Part shown: positions 61,930 through 64,000 of the stretch, one piece after another
Layout of the letters: each line of letters begins with the position of its first letter
Numbering within the stretch: position 1 is the first letter of the stretch
Assembly: GCF_012275445.1 (NCBI RefSeq)
Contig: NZ_JAAZQK010000014.1
Span: 1-64,000, forward strand
Source of the DNA: Rhizobacter sp. SG703
Lineage (GTDB): Bacteria > Pseudomonadota > Gammaproteobacteria > Burkholderiales > Burkholderiaceae_C
Reading direction: 5' to 3'
DNA: 64,000 nt
Notes under the pieces: generated by a model
Databases searched by the model: none
What the model was told of the DNA's origin: nothing
The model's input: only the letters and a program-made list of their open reading frames with translations
Position numbers and translations under genes: made by a program

Positions 61930-62055
61930 TATAATCCCGCTATCGCCGAGTTATGAACTACTTGCGGGGCGATTCAAAAATTTCCGCTAAAGCGTTCGCC
62001 GCTCGATGAAATTCAAGTCCGGCAACGCGTTCCGCAACCTTGCTGGAGTTTAAGA
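61930..62055 (+). promoter_or_regulatory. metK promoter and leader
   Basis: TATAAT at 61930-61935 is a strong -10 candidate for metK, giving a leader of about 110 bases. ATCGCC and GGCGAT can pair around a roughly 20-base loop. Leader length and pairing allow a cis-regulatory element (for example SAM-responsive), but I cannot match a known riboswitch class. GGAG precedes the GTG start. Confidence 0.4.
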
Positions 62056-63237
62056 GTGTCGAACGACTTCCTTTTCACATCCGAATCCGTCTCCGAAGGT
62101 CACCCCGACAAGGTGGCTGACCAGATCTCCGACGCCATCCTCGATGCGATCTTCAAGCAGGACCCCCGTTCGCGCGTGGCCGCCGAGACGCTGACGAACA
62201 CCGGGTTGGTCGTGCTGGCCGGCGAGATCACCACCAACGCGCACGTCGACTACATCCAGGTCGCGCGCGACACCATCAAGCGCATCGGCTACGACAACAC
62301 CGAGTACGGCATCGACTACAAGGGCTGCGCAGTGATGGTCTGCTACGACAAGCAGTCCAACGACATCGCCCAGGGCGTCGACCAGGCGAGCGACGACCAC
62401 CTGAACACCGGTGCCGGCGACCAGGGCCTGATGTTCGGCTACGCGTGCGACGAGACGCCGGAGCTGATGCCCGCGCCCATCTATTACGCGCACCGCCTGG
62501 TCGAGCGCCAGGCCCAGCTGCGCAAGGACGGCCGCCTGCCGTTCCTGCGCCCCGACGCGAAGAGCCAGGTGACGATGCGCTACGTCGACGGCAAGCCGCA
62601 CAGCATCGACACCGTCGTGCTGTCGACGCAGCACAGCCCCGACCAGAGCGAGACGCCGAAGAAGATGAAGGCCTCGTTCAACGAAGCCATCATCGAGGAG
62701 ATCATCAAGCCGGTGCTGCCGAAGGAATGGCTGAAGGACACCAAGTACCTGATCAACCCGACCGGCCGCTTCGTCATCGGCGGCCCGCAGGGCGACTGCG
62801 GCCTGACCGGCCGCAAGATCATCGTCGACACCTACGGCGGTGCCTGCCCGCACGGCGGCGGCGCGTTCTCGGGCAAGGACCCGAGCAAGGTCGACCGCTC
62901 GGCCGCCTATGCGGCGCGCTACGTCGCGAAGAACGTGGTCGCGGCCGGCCTGGCGCGGCAGTGCCAGATCCAGGTGGCGTACGCGATCGGCGTGGCCCGT
63001 CCGATGAACGTGACGGTCTACACCGAAGGCACCGGCGTGATCTCCGACGACAAGATCGCCGCGCTGGTCAACGAGCACTTCGACCTGCGCCCGAAGGGCA
63101 TCATCCAGATGCTCGACCTGCTGCGCCCGATCTACGAGAAGACGGCGGCTTACGGTCACTTCGGCCGTGAAGAGCCGGAGTTCAGCTGGGAAAAGACGGA
63201 CAAGGCGGCGGCGCTGCGCGCAGCAGCCGGGTTGTAG
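62056..63237 (+). CDS. metK: S-adenosylmethionine synthetase
   Basis: A 393-residue MetK making S-adenosylmethionine from ATP and methionine. The signatures [12 protein letters not shown] and the P-loop-like [17 protein letters not shown] are intact, as is the N-terminal [20 protein letters not shown]. It starts with GTG preceded by GGAG ten bases away. Divergent from the two acyltransferase genes. Confidence 0.95.
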   Translation: MSNDFLFTSESVSEGHPDKVADQISDAILDAIFKQDPRSRVAAETLTNTGLVVLAGEITTNAHVDYIQVARDTIKRIGYDNTEYGIDYKGCAVMVCYDKQSNDIAQGVDQASDDHLNTGAGDQGLMFGYACDETPELMPAPIYYAHRLVERQAQLRKDGRLPFLRPDAKSQVTMRYVDGKPHSIDTVVLSTQHSPDQSETPKKMKASFNEAIIEEIIKPVLPKEWLKDTKYLINPTGRFVIGGPQGDCGLTGRKIIVDTYGGACPHGGGAFSGKDPSKVDRSAAYAARYVAKNVVAAGLARQCQIQVAYAIGVARPMNVTVYTEGTGVISDDKIAALVNEHFDLRPKGIIQMLDLLRPIYEKTAAYGHFGREEPEFSWEKTDKAAALRAAAGL

Positions 63238-63362
63238 GACCCGCGCGGCGGCGCGCCGCTTGCGTGCAGTAAGTCACCGCGGCCGCAACGGCATCCGGTG
63301 GGCGGCGGGCCGGCGCTACAAAGCGGGGGCCGTCCGTCGATAAACCGGGCGAAGGCATCCCG

Positions 63363-64000
63363 ATGGATGCCGATGGCCCCGTCATGTCCAGCCTGCCCGC
63401 AGCACACCAGTCGCCCCTCACCATCCTCGTCGTCGACGACCAGCCCGCCGTGCGCGTGGCGCTCGTCGCGCAGCTCGATGCGCTGGGCCACCGCGTGCTC
63501 GAGGCCGGCGACGCGACCTGGGCGCTGGACCAGTTCCAGCGCCACAAGCCCGACCTGGTGCTGCTCGACGTGGTGATGCCCGGCCATGACGGCTACTGGC
63601 TGGCGCGCCAGATGCGCCAGGTGGAATCCGGCCGCTGGACCCCGATCATCTTCCTGTCCGCCCGCGACCAGGAGCAGGACCTGTGGAAGGGCATCGAGAG
63701 CGGCGGCGACGACTACCTGGTGAAGCCGGTGTCGACCGTGGTGCTCGCGGCCAAGCTGCGCGCGATGAGCCGCCTGCAGCAGATGCAGGCGCAGCTGATG
63801 CAGGTGTCGGCCGAGCTGCGCACCGCGAACCAGCGGCTGCAGCACCTGAGCGAACTCGACGAATTGACCGGCCTGATCAACCGCCGCGGCTTCGACCGCC
63901 TGCTGCATGCCGAGATCGGCGCGGCGCGGCGCGAGCAACAGCCGCTGACGCTGGTGTTCTGCGACCTCGATGCATTCAAGCCCTACAACGACACGCTCGG
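63363..64000 (+). CDS. response-regulator diguanylate cyclase, cut by window edge
   Basis: The reading frame is open at the right edge. From MDADGPVMSSLP it shows a receiver domain (LVVDDQP, phosphorylatable D69 in LVLLDVVMPG, Lys in YLVKPVS), a coiled linker and the start of a GGDEF domain (DELTGLINRRGFDRLL; LVFCDLDAFKPYNDTLG). It likely makes c-di-GMP on phosphorylation. GAAGG is eight bases before the ATG. The GGDEF active-site motif itself lies beyond the window, so activity is unproven. Confidence 0.83.
   Translation, partial: MDADGPVMSSLPAAHQSPLTILVVDDQPAVRVALVAQLDALGHRVLEAGDATWALDQFQRHKPDLVLLDVVMPGHDGYWLARQMRQVESGRWTPIIFLSARDQEQDLWKGIESGGDDYLVKPVSTVVLAAKLRAMSRLQQMQAQLMQVSAELRTANQRLQHLSELDELTGLINRRGFDRLLHAEIGAARREQQPLTLVFCDLDAFKPYNDTL

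Noticed and set aside
61916-61935. TTGACA and TATAAT as a promoter pair before metK
   Set aside because: Only 8 bp separate them, too short for a sigma-70 promoter; TATAAT alone is kept as a -10 candidate.
61930-62055. Known SAM riboswitch in the metK leader
   Set aside because: I could not match the sequence to the core of any known SAM, SAM-II or SAM/SAH class; it is reported only as a possible leader structure.

Overview
The window is GC-rich, densely packed bacterial chromosome from a betaproteobacterium, most likely a Burkholderiales member of the Rubrivivax/Leptothrix/Roseateles type. The placement rests on gene order: dapF–DUF484–xerC, a pair of lipid A-type acyltransferase genes divergent from metK, an Lrp-type regulator divergent from glmS, and a 2,2-dialkylglycine decarboxylase gene divergent from a LysR gene. 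I see no prophage, insertion sequence, CRISPR array, tRNA or rRNA gene.

Region by region. 1-4.3 kb: small exported or membrane proteins, a frameshifted YcxB-like gene and two tandem paralogs with paired TonB-C domains. 4.3-7.3 kb: azoreductase, MocR regulator, AhpD-like protein and SMR exporter, linked by two copies of a bipartite 38-bp operator-like element. 7.3-20.9 kb: accessory enzymes and regulators, including a double-hydrolase lipase, an effector-like protein, MFS/AraC and XRE/SDR pairs, dgdA/dgdR, a lipoprotein and a Fic protein. 21-28.2 kb: a complete peptide ABC transporter operon ending in a cytoplasmic gamma-glutamyltransferase. 28.2-31.8 kb: a compact Ter-type stress operon (TelA, unknown protein, TerD, VWA). 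31.9-36.9 kb: SnoaL-like protein, glutaredoxin, a large di-heme lipoprotein with a discoidin domain, a small membrane protein.

36.9-45.4 kb is the most unusual part. A GTPase/roadblock (MglA/MglB-like) cluster has reading-frame breaks at C-runs. Next to it lie a PL1 pectin lyase lipoprotein, a propeller-type histidine kinase, its NarL-type response regulator, a stand-alone OmpR-type DNA-binding protein and a 251-residue unknown protein. The pectin lyase gene and the unknown gene carry matching promoters: arrays of TGAYSGG-like heptamers repeated every 11 bp, each separated by exactly 22 bp from a TACNAT-like -10. Two TGTAG-N8-CTACA palindromes lie between the response regulator and the stand-alone DNA-binding gene. 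This suggests a local regulatory cascade controlling pectin use.

45.5-64 kb: a DUF4396-multicopper oxidase fusion with a His-rich linker, a GH26-like enzyme, a small P-loop kinase-like protein, then housekeeping genes (glmS, lrp-type, rlmI, xerC, DUF484, dapF, two acyltransferases, metK) and a response-regulator diguanylate cyclase cut by the window's right edge.

Three single-base frame breaks, all at C-runs, could be real mutations or consensus errors in the source assembly.
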